Part shown: positions 23,475 through 35,118 of the stretch, piece after piece
Layout of the letters: the number at the start of each line of letters is the position of its first letter
Numbering within the stretch: position 1 is the stretch's first letter
From: Epiperipatus broadwayi
Taxonomy: Eukaryota; Onychophora; Udeonychophora; Euonychophora; Peripatidae
Direction: 5' to 3'
Assembly: GCA_028023455.1 (NCBI GenBank)
Contig: JAQFVV010000142.1
Span: 1,559,941-1,623,940, forward strand
Length of the DNA: 64,000 bases
Notes under the pieces: model-generated
Databases searched by the model: none
Seen by the model: the letters and a program-made list of their open reading frames with translations, nothing else
Told to the model about the DNA's origin: nothing
Made by a program: the position numbers and the translations under genes

Positions 23475-25004
23475 ACTGTATTTACCAGCACATAGAATGC
23501 AACAGCATATAAGATGCACCCCCTTTTTTATTCCCATTTTTAAGAAGAAATAAATATTTTTCTACATTTTTTCATAAATTTTCATAATAATTTACTGACT
23601 GATTTTATAGTTATGTATGTCTATAAAAATGTATCTGGAAAACACATAGTTACATGTCTTTTAATCTTCATCCTCAAAACCCAGAAATTCACCTCCAGAA
23701 CTATAAACATTTTACTGTATGTTATTTATCTTGTGGATAGATTTATATTTTTGAAAAAAAACTTTTTTTTTAGTTTAACTATTTAAGTTTAAATTTTTTA
23801 AAAAAAAATATTATAGTATCAAGTTATTTTGAATGTTTTGCTCTAATATTAATATGATTATGAGAGTATAGAGGAGACCCAAAAATAACCAGATTAATTA
23901 ATAAAAAATTGTTTAATCTTCTTTAAAAACCTGTCCATTTAATATGACACACTTGTCTAAATGTGTTTTTCACTTTTTAAACTAATCCAGAAATACAAAG
24001 TGAAGTCTTTTAATGCCTGCATTAATTTTTTTTCATTACTTCTAAGTAAAAAAAAAACATTAAGGCATTTTTTATATTCAAGAGAATAAGAAGAAGTCAC
24101 CCCATTAGAGATTGAGTGAATATGACTAATAGATAAGCTGGGTCGTGTTTTACTAAATTAAAAATTGTTTCACACTCAAAGCTGCTCATGTAGGAATTGT
24201 TATGGTGAAGCTTCTTCACTTTGCCACAAAAGGAGACATTTATATTTATCACATCACAAAAACATACCAGAACTTGTACTTAAAATGTTTGATCATTAAA
24301 TACTAAAAAATGCTGTTTATGTTAATAAACAAAAAAAAATATCAGAATTATCTTGATATTGGATTTCAGTCACTGTGCTTTTTTGGGACATGGCAAATTT
24401 GTCAATTTCATTAAATCATTTGTAAATTTGTGTTTTTCCCAGAATAGCTTTCTTGTAATCTGTTTCAAGCATGACATTTGTTTTCCAGCGATTTCTCTAA
24501 AAGAAACAGGATTTCACATTATTTCAACTTTTCAGCCATTACAAAAAATTGACAAATGTGTGAAATGCACTTTACAATAAATGTGCTCCATTGCACCACA
24601 ATATACACAATAATATAATTTGGAAGAGTGTTTCAAAAGAGTGTCTACAAAAAGTATATAATAGTAGAAGCATGTACAACAACAGGTATACTTATCAGAG
24701 GACAATTCTGGTTATTTTGGGATCCCTTCTCATATATTAGTATGACTATGTTGTGTAGTTATATATATATAACTTACATGCATTCTTATATACACATGTA
24801 TTTACAAATGTTTGTAAATATTTTTTGTTTCACAAAAAAAAAAAGCAATGAAATACTTATATATGTATATTAATATAGGCCAGAAACTTTAGACTGACTG
24901 AAATTTCAATCCATAATTTTAATGACCACCACATAACACTCATCCTCTATTGTAGGTGTATTTCTAATGGGGACAATGTGTCCTATAAGCCAGAAAAATA
25001 CAGT
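23475..25004. mobile_element. DNA transposon remnant with ACTGTATTT ends
   Basis: The left end ACTGTATTTACCAGCACATA with ...TATAAGATGCACCCCC and the right end (reverse complement) ACTGTATTTTTCTGGCTTATA form imperfect inverted termini. Similar ACTGTATTTTTC(G)GCGTATAAGACGCACC-like termini are widespread in animal non-autonomous DNA transposons, possibly hAT-like. A mariner remnant at 23867-24734 appears inserted inside it. Superfamily not proven. Confidence 0.5.
23867..24734 (-). mobile_element. mariner-like element remnant with transposase relics
   Basis: Imperfect ends: TATAGAGGAGACCC-AAAAATAACCAGA at the left and its degenerate inverse (CTGGTTATTTTGGGATCCC) near 24707-24726, next to TA. On the minus strand, HDNS...FECETIFNL (about 24200-24160) matches the mariner HDN(A/S) catalytic block, followed by a degraded PYSPDLAP-like region. 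Near 24470-24400 another piece resembles the N-terminal helix-turn-helix region. Multiple stops. Length about 0.87 kb against the usual 1.3 kb, so it is internally deleted. Confidence 0.45.
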
Positions 25005-25924
25005 ACATTTAGAAATTTCCAAAAACAAGTTTTTGATTTTTTATTCATAATTTTATTATATCAATATCAAAAGTTTGGAGATGCTAATTTATATTTTGGC
25101 AGACACAGCAAACTATAACCAAAAATTATTTGTTGCTATTGAAGATTTTGCTATTTTTGAATTTTTGCGCAACACATTAGATTGAATAAGCTAAACACTT
25201 TTTTTAACAGGCCATAAAAAAATTATGGATCATATTAAAAAAATAATAATTTATGTATTATATTCTAGTTAGGATTCAAAATGTAAAAAAAAAAAAGTCA
25301 ATAGTCCATAAATTCTTGTGATATAGATTGTTGAACAGAGTGTAGGTTAGTTAAGAACCAAGCTTAAAATATTTGCATTAAAAATAAACATTTTTTAAAA
25401 ACAATTTGAGAAAAAAATTATGCCATTTTTTTTTTTTTTAAAGCAGCTGTTCTGAATTTCAATAGCTTTTAAACACTAGCATTGCTAATTTAAGTTTTGA
25501 AGCTTGTTATGCTATGGACAAATGACAATTTTTAAACAATGTGTTGTGAGTACAAGTAATTTTGTCCTTTAATATACTAAAAAAATGAATGCTTATTGGT
25601 TTTATGAAAATATCTGCAAAAATTTCTGACCTGATTAAAAATTGCAACTTTTTCTTCTTATTAAATATAAAAAAATATAGAGCTTCATTTAAAAAAAAGG
25701 TAGAAAAATTAAATAGTTAACAATAAAACTAAAGAATGGCTGATGAATTAAAATTGCATAGATGCACTCGATTGCTGATTAAATTCATTTCAGATCTTTT
25801 TTAATGGTTTTGAACAACAAAAAATATAAGCAATTAAATTAGTGAAGGATATTTTATAATATAAGCAATTAAATTAGTGAAGGATATTTTATAAAGCATT
25901 AAATAAATGAATAAAGTATTTTTT
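25005..25924. repeat. AT-rich sequence with a 36-bp tandem duplication
   Basis: Units starting ATAAGCAATTAAATTAGTGA at 25825 and 25861 are identical over about 33 bases. Otherwise AT-rich, nothing coding. Confidence 0.6.
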
Positions 25925-26008
25925 TTCAAATGTCAAATGCGTTGACGGGAAGCGAACCCGTGCCAGCTGCTTGGAAGGCAGTTATGCTTATCGCTAGGCC
26001 ACCAACCC
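25925..26008 (-). repeat. tRNA-Gly-derived short retroposon, copy 2
   Basis: Minus strand 26008-25939 folds like tRNA-Gly: GTTGGTGGCCTAG box A, anticodon loop CTTCCAA (anticodon TCC), GGGTTCGCTTCCC T-arm, CAACGC acceptor end. One acceptor mismatch and A-to-C at a conserved T-loop position. The tail GCATTTGACATTTGAAAAAAAA looks like a retroposon 3' end. It could also be a decayed tRNA gene. Confidence 0.6.
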
Positions 26009-26230
26009 TTGAATAATAATTCAAGAATCTATACAATTTCTTTTAATTCGATTTGTTTAAAAAATATTGAAATTAAAGATGCTAAAACAATTATTTTAAT
26101 TTTCAAAAAAAAAAAACTTGATGAAGATTTAAAGTATAAGAGTAATAGTTAGCTCCAAAAATACTGAAGTCCACATATTTGTTCAGTCTGAAAATATTTA
26201 CACTACTTATATTGTTCAAGTTCATAATAA

Positions 26231-26371
26231 ACTAAAATAGGCAAAACTCTCCATACAATAGTGTCACTCAGTGCAAGACAGAGTAATAAATGGATGTCAG
26301 AAGGCTTGTGTATAAAATCCCTATCTAGTGCCTATTCATCCAATATCCACAGAATAGTTTCTAGCTTGTGA
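26231..26371. repeat. AAGGCAAAA-family MITE, single arm
   Basis: Starts AAAATAGGCAAAACTCTCC and follows the left arm of the neighbouring MITE through CTAGTGCCTATTCATCCAATA, then diverges after CTTGTGAC. No facing arm is seen, so this copy is truncated. Confidence 0.7.
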
Positions 26372-26645
26372 CTTTCATCAGTGAGGAGCCTTGGATGGGA
26401 CAGCACTTCACCTAGATCTTAAGATTTAATGCAACCATCCAGCATCCATCTTTTATCTTTACTTAATTACAAAACTATGAGTTTAAAATTGCAAACACAA
26501 TAATATTTTCAATCCGAGCTCATTAGCTTATATAGTCATACAGGTCTGAACTCAGCTCAGTACCCATACATTTTTGTGTCTTTGGTTCTTTAATAACCAT
26601 AGCCACCACTATTCTATTAGGCAGGATTGGTATTAAACCACTAAG

Positions 26646-27217
26646 CATCACATGATCACCATTTCTTATGCTTGCTCATAACTACTATTAAAATAGGCAA
26701 ACTTCTCCATACAATAGTGCAACTCAGTGCAGGCCAGAGTAATCAATGGATGCCAGAAGGCTTGTATATAAAATCCCCATTTAGTGTCTACTCATCCAAT
26801 ATTCCCAGATGAGTTTCTGGATTGTGGCCTTCAGTGCAAGCCAGAGTAATCAATGGATGCCAGAAAGCTTGTGCATAAAATTCCCATCTATTGCCTCCTC
26901 ATCCAATATCCCCAGACAAGTTTCTGACTTGTGGCCTTCAGTGCAAGACAGAGTAATCAATAGATACCAGAAGGCTTATAAAATCTCCATCTAGTGCCTA
27001 CTCATCCAATATCCTCAGATGAGTTTCTGGCTTGGGGCCATAAGTCAGAAACTCATCTGGGGATATTGGATGAGTAAACACTAGATGGGGATTTATGCAC
27101 AAGCCTTCTGGCATTCATTGATTACTCTGGCTTGTACTGAGTGGCAATATGTATGTATAGTTTTGCCTGTTTTAATAACTGTTAAAAGCAAACATAAAAA
27201 ATGGTGATCATGTGATG
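26646..27217. repeat. AAGGCAAAA-family MITE with amplified left arm
   Basis: Outer ends CATCACATGATCACCAT (26646-26662) and its exact inverse (27201-27217) are followed inward by TTAAAATAGGCAAA and its inverse. The right arm is single (about 27042-27165). The left arm contains three tandem 107-bp units starting at 26725, 26832 and 26939, each with CAGTGCA.G.CAGAGTAATCAA through GTTTCTGGCTTG. So one arm of the hairpin has expanded to about three copies. Confidence 0.8.
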
Positions 27218-29431
27218 AGTATAAAACACATTAGAAATATATTAAAAAGGGTGCATATAAGTGAGATTTAGACATATTTAACCTTTTGGGTTAATAAAAG
27301 TAAATCTTACATTATATTTTTCATATTTCAAATTCTATTATTAATTAAATTGGCATAAGATCGTCATCATGCAATTTGATAAATTCTTGTAAGTTATGAG
27401 ATAAAGTGATAAGTTATTCTCATATCCAAATGTGCAATTTTACAAACATTTTATAGTGTCAATATTTTATATTTCTAGCAAGGGCCACCCAATTTTATAA
27501 AAATGTCTTCTTTGTGTCTGTATATACATATACATGTGTGTGTGTATTCACGGTTATATAGAATATATGTTTATATTAATGGACCATCTAAATGTAATCA
27601 CTAATATGTAATAATTTGATATTAGATATAGAATAAAAGTTTGTAAAATAGTAAACTCATAGCTTATGGCAATGTGCTGTTAGAGACTCAAGGAATGAGT
27701 GTGTGTTCATTTCTTTATTCCATCATAAAATGTTTTTGACACTAATTCTTATTAGATATTGCTGTTATCATTATTATATTTACATTTGTATTTTACAAAG
27801 AAGACAGTCCAATCGCTTGAGGGTAGATAAGGTGTTCATTTAATAAAAATGATGTCTAACTCACAATGGCATGAGCTTGCATCCCCAAACAGTTTTATCT
27901 CCATATAAATCAAAGCCGATTATATATTCAAATCAATAGAAAATCCTCATATTACCTCTTAGTAAATAAGTATTTCTTCTCCTATGCTTACAAAGATAGG
28001 TATAAAAAAAAATGAGAACGTTCTGACTGTCTACGCATACACAAACACATATATGTTGTAATTAATTCATATTAAAATGAGGTATATATTTAATATAGCT
28101 GTAATTATGGTTTACGAAAGTTTAAAAATCGGCTAATTTATACACCAAATTATTTAATAAATATAGAAAGAAAAATAATTCATATAATAAGTAAAATACG
28201 TGAAATTTAATTATTTCAAAGCATTAGAGAAGTATTGTTTTTTTTTAAAAAAACAAAAAACAAAAAAACAACAACTGCTAACCAGAAACAATAAATATTA
28301 CATAGTATAGCAAGATGTTTTTTTGCTCTAAAAATCGTTAATTCTATTGTTTAATAATTTATTATTATGTGAAAGTCCGTGAACCCAAAACGAACTTTTA
28401 CAAAGCATTATGGGATTGCGAGCAGTAAGCTGCGATAGTTTCATATGTAGGTGGGAGGTGATGTTCTTTTCTTCTCAGCTTTTCAGAAAAATAATACAAA
28501 TGACTAATCAATGATGTAGTTCCAAAGAGGAATCTCATTTAAACTATTTATATAAACAGTGGGGAATTGCACAAATAACATCGCAGCTAGAAATGCCTTT
28601 TTTCTCATTGATGTTTTCATTTAAAATATTAAAGATATTTTATTGATAATTAAAATGATTATATTTTTGCTTCTAGCTACTTTTATTCAATTATAAATAT
28701 TGTACGGTATATCTAATGCAAATACAAATTAGTAATATTAAAAGATCGTATAAATTAATAAATTGCTTACAGGCTTTTAAAAAAATGTAGATTCCTAATA
28801 ATAAATATTTCTGTAGAGTAATTTTCACTATACCACTTTCACGCAAAATAGGGACTGGTTTCCATCCGCTTTTAACACCTTGTGGAAGGATGTAATCATA
28901 AACATATGCCAGAATGTGTTTTAAGATCATAGAAAGCAATAGCAGATTTTGTGAGAGTATATCATTTAATTAGAGTATTCTCTTGTCAAGTTACATCAAC
29001 CTGTTTTTGCACAGTTTGGGATAATACCCTTTTAGATGTATTTTCTCGTAATATGGTTGTATCTATTGGGGATATTCACATGACAATATATTATTAAGCG
29101 AATATAACAAAAATTTAAATCGAGATTTAAAATAAACTTTAATTTATTCAAAATATATTAGTCATAAATACACTTGCTGTAAAAAAAAAAAAAAACAGTC
29201 TTTAAGAAATATTAAGTTTTTTTTTTTTCATTCTTTTCTTTTCCATTTTATTCATTAAATGTGACTGATTAATAAATAATATAAAGTAGATACTACAAAA
29301 TTAAATGTTAGTTATCTTTTTAATTTTTTTTTTGTCCACTTCTAAGTTTTTAAAATCTAAGTATATCAGTTCAATTTAATAAAAAAATAAGTAAATAAAG
29401 AATATTTTTTTATTTTTAGTAAAGAACTCAC
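27218..29431. other. AT-rich sequence, possible gene fragment
   Basis: A minus-strand open frame at 28939-28691 includes a less AT-rich part (YILPQGVKSGWKPVPILRESG) that may be an exon piece of the gene whose exon is at 29432, but no acceptor or donor is convincing. A patch at 28380-28480 is locally GC-richer. Otherwise nothing is supported. Confidence 0.3.
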
Positions 29432-29537
29432 CATCATTTGGAGGGTAACCTAACTGTTTTAAACATCCTATTATCTGTCCTTCCAGAAAATATTTATTAT
29501 TCATTGATGAAGTTGGTTGTGTGCCATTATCAGGTAT
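29432..29537 (-). CDS. Internal coding exon of an unidentified gene
   Basis: Minus strand: acceptor TTTTTTCTTCTAG, 106 bases, donor G|GTGAGTTC; both sites fit consensus well. The exon is open in one frame (phase 0 in, phase 1 out) and gives about 35 codons including QIIGCLKQLGYPPND, preceded by a polar stretch with several N, T and S. Local composition is clearly richer than the flanks and codon use looks natural. It is the best single host exon in the window. The family is not recognised. The next exon downstream should begin with two bases of a split codon; none was securely found. Confidence 0.6.
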
Positions 29538-29654
29538 CTAGAAGAAAAAAGAAAACATTATTATAAAAATTATAATAAAAAAAATGCAAATATTTTACCT
29601 AAAATGTTAAATCATCTTAACAGATAAGTGTAGGTATGAAATTAATGACCAACT

Positions 29655-29850
29655 TTTTTAAATATAGGAGATTTGAGCTCAGACTTTCAAGCAACCTTCA
29701 ACTATTCACACCATCTCATACTACTGATACAAATGACCACACATATGTAGAAAAGATAAATAATCACCAATATACATATTTCGTACTGAACCAGAACTCA
29801 TCAATTGATTCAGATTATCATCTCACACACACGCATATATATATAACTAG
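29655..29850 (+). repeat. SINE-like repeat with (CA)n(TA)n tail, copy 1
   Basis: About 70 percent similar to the reverse complement of 58865-59060; shared blocks TTTCAAGCA, CATCTCATAC, CTGAACCAG and CAGATTATCATCTC. Both copies end in (CA)n then (TA)n. Two unrelated positions with the same microsatellite tail suggest a retroposed repeat that carries or seeds the microsatellite. Confidence 0.6.
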
Positions 29851-31653
29851 TGCTCAGTTAACACATGATTTTAAAAAGTATAGGGGAAAAAAAGAAAATC
29901 ATTTTCTTAATTACAGAAATCGTATGCTATATGTATATATCTTTATTTACAACCTATTTCTTCAAGAAATTAATATATTTTCCTTTGAGGGGGGGGGATT
30001 TTATTTTCTCTCTCTATCTTTTATTTTATCTACTCGTTCTGTTTGAGTCTTTAATCACCGTTTTATATTTTTTTATTAAAATGCAACTTAAACATTTTTG
30101 TTCTCTCTAATTATAAGTTGTTGTTTTTTTACTATCTTATAATTTATCAGTCAAAAGGTAGATCTAATACAGTAGTATCCACTACTTTTTCAAACTACTT
30201 CTTTTGATTATTATACTATTTAAAAGCTCATAGCTGTTATCTTTCTTATGTTCCTAAAGTCATTTAGAAACTTCTTTTATATCTCACCTTTCACAATTTC
30301 TTTATATATAAATATATATTCAATCCATTTGATTTTCAAATATTATTTTTTTCAAAAAATTATCTTTCTTATTTACTTTTTTCTATACTTTCCTGCTTTT
30401 ATTTTATTTATTTTTTTAATCAACTTTTTGTTTTCTTCTAAAGCTATTTCTCTCTTTTTGTAACTTTACATAGCAATCACGTTTCAAAATTCTTTTTCTT
30501 ATTCAATCTATACATAAAAACTTTAGCCTATATTCCATAGCATTTTATTTTCAAATTGTTAGAGTATTATTTCTATCATTAATTAATCAATTTCTACTAA
30601 AAAAATCTTTATTTTCTACTAAAAAAATCTTTATTTTCTTCAGCTATTTTCATGGCTTTACTTTAGCTTATTTTCTTCTTATCCTGAATTTATTACATAT
30701 TCTCATTATCAGCAATTGCAATTACTCAACTCTGCATCAATTGTAAGGTGCCCAATTAATATTAGTTTAGTAAATCACTTAAATATTGAACAAAGTGAAG
30801 AAAGACAATATGTCTGAGTTAGAATTTTTTTGTTTGTTTGGTTAATTCTGAAAAAATACTATTTGGCCTTAGAAATCATTTTATATATACAAATTTCAAT
30901 TTAAAAATGAAAATTTTAATTTATACGTTGATATTTATATTGAATCATTGTAAATAATCTGTGTGTTTGTGTGCATCAGAAAATGCTTGGGTAAGGACTA
31001 TATGAGCTTTACCTTTACTAGAGGATTTGCCTAGTTACAATTTAACAGTTTCAGTGTTTCTAACCTGCTTAAATTTTTATCTACATATTACATGCAGAGT
31101 TTGATTCATTTTATTATATATATAGTCAATAGATTTAACTAATCATTTCTTTTGTATAAATGTGGTAAAAGAAGTGATTTAAATTTGTTCTCTATTTAGC
31201 TGTCCAAATACATTAATTAAAATTAAGATAAGACTACAGCATAATACAAAGAATTGCCAATAGATGGCACTTTGATACAATGTGATTGTTTGATCAGCCA
31301 AAAAAAAATATAAAACAATAAAAAAAGCCGAACTTTAATTACAATTATAAAATGTTAAGACAATAAAATATAATATATATTAAAATAAAATTACTTTGAT
31401 AAAAATAAAAAATTGACTTTAGAACTAATGAATTTGGTTATAAAAATAAAAATCATTTATATTAGAATAAAGTGTATTTAGAAATTTAAACTAAATAATA
31501 TTAAAAAAATTAATAAATATGGTAGGGGCTTGAATGGACCTACAAAACTATAACCTTAAAATAGATATAAAAGAAAATACCACTTAAACATATTTTGTTA
31601 ATAATAAGAGCTAAAAACAGAAAAGTTTTTATATCAATATGATGACTACTTTT
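29851..31653. other. AT-rich sequence without a gene
   Basis: T-rich plus strand with long I/F/L/Y frames that are compositional artefacts. A 24-bp tandem duplication (TTTCTACTAAAAAAATCTTT twice) lies near 30592-30640. Confidence 0.5.
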
Positions 31654-32060
31654 TTTTTTTTTCGAAATAATCTTTATTTGCACAAAAAGTTAAATATACA
31701 GTGTAATATAGAATTCTTGTTTACTACTTTAGTCATTAAAAACGAGCAAGTTTCATTCAATTTCACAGATCTATAGTATCTCCTCAACTCATCACACCAA
31801 ACAAATTTCACTACATTATTTATCCTTCTTCCATAAGATCATTTAATCTATATCTTTTATAATTTTTTGGGATCCATTTTAAAACTGCTATTCACAATTT
31901 ATTATGAACTTTTTTAAAAAATAAATCTAACCTTTCACCATGAAACCAGTATTTTCTTTCATTACATATTTTGACGTTTGACTCTTTCTTGTTAATCCTA
32001 ACATATACAGTTATCTGAAATCTCTAGAGTGATCTTTTGTTAGTGGCAAAGATCCAATAT
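31654..32060 (-). pseudogene. RTE-type LINE 3' end, minus strand
   Basis: Minus strand ends AAATAAAGATTATTTCG followed by A(11), a 3' end with polyadenylation signal. Upstream, WFHGERL and VLKWIPKNYKRYR correspond to the conserved W-GH...W-PR--KR-R block at the C-terminus of RTE-type RT proteins, better preserved at 34970-35110. Many stops; only the extreme C-terminus and 3' UTR remain. Confidence 0.45.
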
Positions 32061-32521
32061 ATGCATATAAATGGGTAATATATATTTATTAAAAACCTTC
32101 TCAAAAACGTTGAATAATTCTTAATATTAAATTATTTCTACTACAAGTACTACATACAAATTTAATTTCGTAAAATCTTATTTGAAAAAACACATTTGAG
32201 TAATCTAAATTATTTTTTTAATGAGATTCATTTATTTACATTTGCTTGTCTTTCATTTTAATTCACAGAATATTCCTTATAAAACTGATAACTACTCATA
32301 CACTCTTATTGCTGATCTATAGCTTAATAGTCTGAAGCTTTAATTTCTAATATATGCTTATAGAGTCAAATATCTTGTCATAATCTAGGATCTAATACAT
32401 TATGGCAACTTACATCAATTTATCTTTTCTCCAATTATATATACTGTACTTTATATTTTATTTATAAGTATACATATATGAATGGAAAATTTATGATATA
32501 AAGATGAGGTATTTAATTACT

Positions 32522-33610
32522 ACTGTGTTTCCCTGAAAATAAGATTGTGTTTTATATTAATTTTTGTTCCAAAAACATAGGGTTTATTTTCAGAGGGTGT
32601 CTTATTTTGTTCATGTATAAAAATCTACATTTATTCAAGTACTTCTTTTCTTTGTGGAAATTTTTAAGATTCTTACTCTAAGATTCCCTCTTAATTCCTT
32701 TCTTGCACACACCAGAATAGCCTTTCCTTTTGCACTCATCTGGTGATCAGATTATTATTTCTTTAAATTTACCATTAAATCAAGTGTTAATTGAAGATTT
32801 GTGAGACAGAAATGGTAATAAAAATAATTACTGTTAAAAAGGGGTTACCCACACAAAACCAACAATAAAATAAAGCATAAAAATTCAGGAAATGTTTTTT
32901 TTATATTTTACTTACATTAAATATGTCCAGTATAACATATGGTGCTGTATTGAATTACGACAATTCATATATGGTACAATTATGTCCATCCACTATCAAG
33001 TATGCAAATTGTAAACACTTTCAATTACTTGTAATAGCACTGCTTGGTATTCTTTTTAAAAAAGTTTTCTTTAGGAGAAAGATTGATGGTTTAACTTGAG
33101 CTAAACTTCGATTTTTAAAATCACTTCTGTTATTTTAATAAAATCTTTTAGGAGGGTATAAAATCTTTAAGAAATCTAACTAATTAATTTTTATTTTGAA
33201 TATTTAAAAGGTACTATGTTGAAACTCTAAAACTAAATCAAGCATTTTAAATCTAAGTATTAAACAAAATGAGTACCTAAAATATATAAACGAAATTATA
33301 AATTGTCAATATATTGATTTGAGATAGATAAATTATTTCTCTATAGTAGAATTAGGTTTGTTGATTATTGTTGATGGGAAAATAAAAAAACCATAAAATT
33401 TATATTACACTTATTTAAAGAATAAACGCCACTAATATTGTTTATTTATACATTCATTACTTTATAATTCAACATTTCCATCAATCATCTATTCTGGCTA
33501 ATGATCTTAACTAGGGCTTATATTAAGAATAGGGTTTATATTATAAGCATCCTGAAAAATCATGCTAGGACTTATTTTCTGGTTAGGTCTTATTTTGGGG
33601 AAAACACAGT
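32522..33610. mobile_element. Non-autonomous DNA transposon with ACTGTGTTTCCC ends
   Basis: The left end ACTGTGTTTCCCTGAAAATAAG and the right end, reversed, ACTGTGTTTTCCCCAAAATAAG are inverted repeats; subterminal AATAGGGTTTATATTA and CTAGGGCTTATATTA motifs near the right end echo the left side's TAGGGTTTATTTTCAG. Interior about 0.8 kb, AT-rich, without a transposase. The GAAAATAAGAC-type termini resemble a family known across many animal genomes; its exact name is not asserted. Confidence 0.6.
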
Positions 33611-33753
33611 ATACTAATATCAGAAGACATGAATCCTGGTCAAGAAAGAATTGTTTTTTTTCTTCATGCTAAATTAAAACAAAATATTATTTTTAAATCA
33701 ACCAGCTACAAACTCTTCAGCTATTTAAGTAAAATTGTTAACTAATTGGGAAC

Positions 33754-33959
33754 TAAACAATGAGCATCGCCAATTGCTCAACAAGCTTTGTGATAAATGC
33801 TTAGCCAGAGAAAGCATTTAAAATATCTTTGTCGGGAAACTCCCCCAAACCTCTGACCATGGTTTTATGCTTTGGCACTCCTCAGAGAGGCGCTAGGGTA
33901 GCTTCAGACAATAGATCTAAAAATACCAATCCAAATCCAGCATTTATCTAAAAGTTATT
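33754..33959. repeat. Direct repeat unit 1 (about 206 bp)
   Basis: Nearly matches 34175-34386: shared TAAACAATGAGCAT, CTTAGCCAGAGAAA, GGCACTCCTCAGAGAGG, CAGCATTTATCTAAAAGTTATT. Spacing between copies is about 215 bp. The pair could be a short terminal-direct-repeat element (TRIM-like) or a duplicated repeat. Confidence 0.75.
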
Positions 33960-34174
33960 TATTGAGTGAAAAATCTGAAATTTTCAGACACCTACATGTC
34001 TTCAAACCCAGCTATCCAATTCAAATAGCTATACGGAGCTGAGAGATCTTCAGCCATACCATATATTAGTAGTCTTAGTAATATAACATCACATAAGACT
34101 TAATGTAGAGACTATAAATGGTCAAAATAAGAGTCATAGATCACATGACTCAATTCTCTTAAGCTTGTAAGATA

Positions 34175-34386
34175 TAAACAATGAGCATTGCCAATTGCTC
34201 AACAAGTTTTGAGATAAATGCTTAGCCAGAGAAATCATTTAAAATATCTTTATCAGGAACCCTCCCCTCCCCCAAATCTCTGACCATAGTTTTGTGCTTT
34301 GGCACTCCTCAGAGAGGTGCTAGGATAGCTTTAGACCCTAAATCTAAAAATACCAACACAAAGCCAGCATTTATCTAAAAGTTATT
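34175..34386. repeat. Direct repeat unit 2 (about 212 bp)
   Basis: Second copy of 33754-33959, with a C-rich insertion (CTCCCCTCCCCC) in the middle. The sequence between the units (33960-34174) contains no reading frame. Confidence 0.75.
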
Positions 34387-34622
34387 ACAAAAATAAAAAG
34401 CTCCAACAATATGTTTAAAATCATATAATTAAAATGTTTGTAGGTTTTTTTTTTAATCTGTCATTTTCAATGCTCTAAATTTATGTAAATTTTTATGCCA
34501 CTATCCTACAACAAACCATTTCAACATTTAGAGCTTCATAATTTAATAAAATTTATATCATTAAGATAAACTAGGAAATCCTTATTAGTACATTTTCTTT
34601 TTCTTCTAATTTAAAAATTTAA

Positions 34623-35118
34623 TTGCAAATGACTAAGACTACTTATATTATTACAGATATAAACATACAAATGGAAGCAATGGATAAAATTAATCATAGA
34701 ATTAATCTCGGTTGGAGTGCTTTTGGTAGAAATAACTTGATACTAAAAGGTAATATGCCTATGTGTTTGAAAAGGATGGTTTTTAATAAATGTGTTTCAC
34801 CGGTTCTTACTTATGGATTGGAGACTTGGATACTTAATAGAAGAGCAATCAGAGACTTCAGATCACTCAAAAAAGTATGGAGAGATGCATGATAGGAATA
34901 ACAAGAAGAGATTGAAAATATATGAATAAGAGAACAAACAGGTGTTACTGACATCACTGAAAAGAATTAAAAGACTGAAATGGAGTTGGGTTGGACATAT
35001 TGCTACAGAAGATGATAGTAGATGAGCAATTGAAATCTTAAACTGGATTCCAAGAGACTGTAAAAGACTCAGAAAGAGACCACATGTGAGATGGATTGAT
35101 GAAGTAAAAAATGAGTAG
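34623..35118 (+). pseudogene. RTE-type LINE RT C-terminus
   Basis: The open first part (34623-34892) contains INHRINLGWSAFGR, CLKRMVFNKCVSPVLTYGLE and TWILNRRA, a textbook match to the region after the RT catalytic core in RTE/BovB-type LINEs (R--LGW-AFG, K--V-N-CV-PVLTYG-ETW). After frameshifts it continues with ERCMIGITRRD, KRLKWSWVGHIA, NWIPRDCKRLRKRP and VRWIDEV down to a stop at 35118. The YADD motif and endonuclease are absent, so the copy is 5'-truncated and broken. Confidence 0.75.

Noticed and set aside
25939-26008. Functional tRNA-Gly gene
   Set aside because: Acceptor mismatch, altered T-loop base, retroposon-like tail and no T-run terminator point to a retroposed copy.
28380-28480. 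Possible promoter with a ZNF143-like GCATTATGGGATTG motif
   Set aside because: A single imperfect motif in a mildly GC-richer patch; no exon or second motif supports it.
28691-28939. Minus-strand 82-codon frame as a coding exon
   Set aside because: Part of it looks protein-like, but no acceptor or donor in the right phase was found; mentioned only as a possibility in the regional entry.
29636-30110. Two overlapping plus-strand frames
   Set aside because: SINE-like repeat followed by T-rich sequence; no protein family features.
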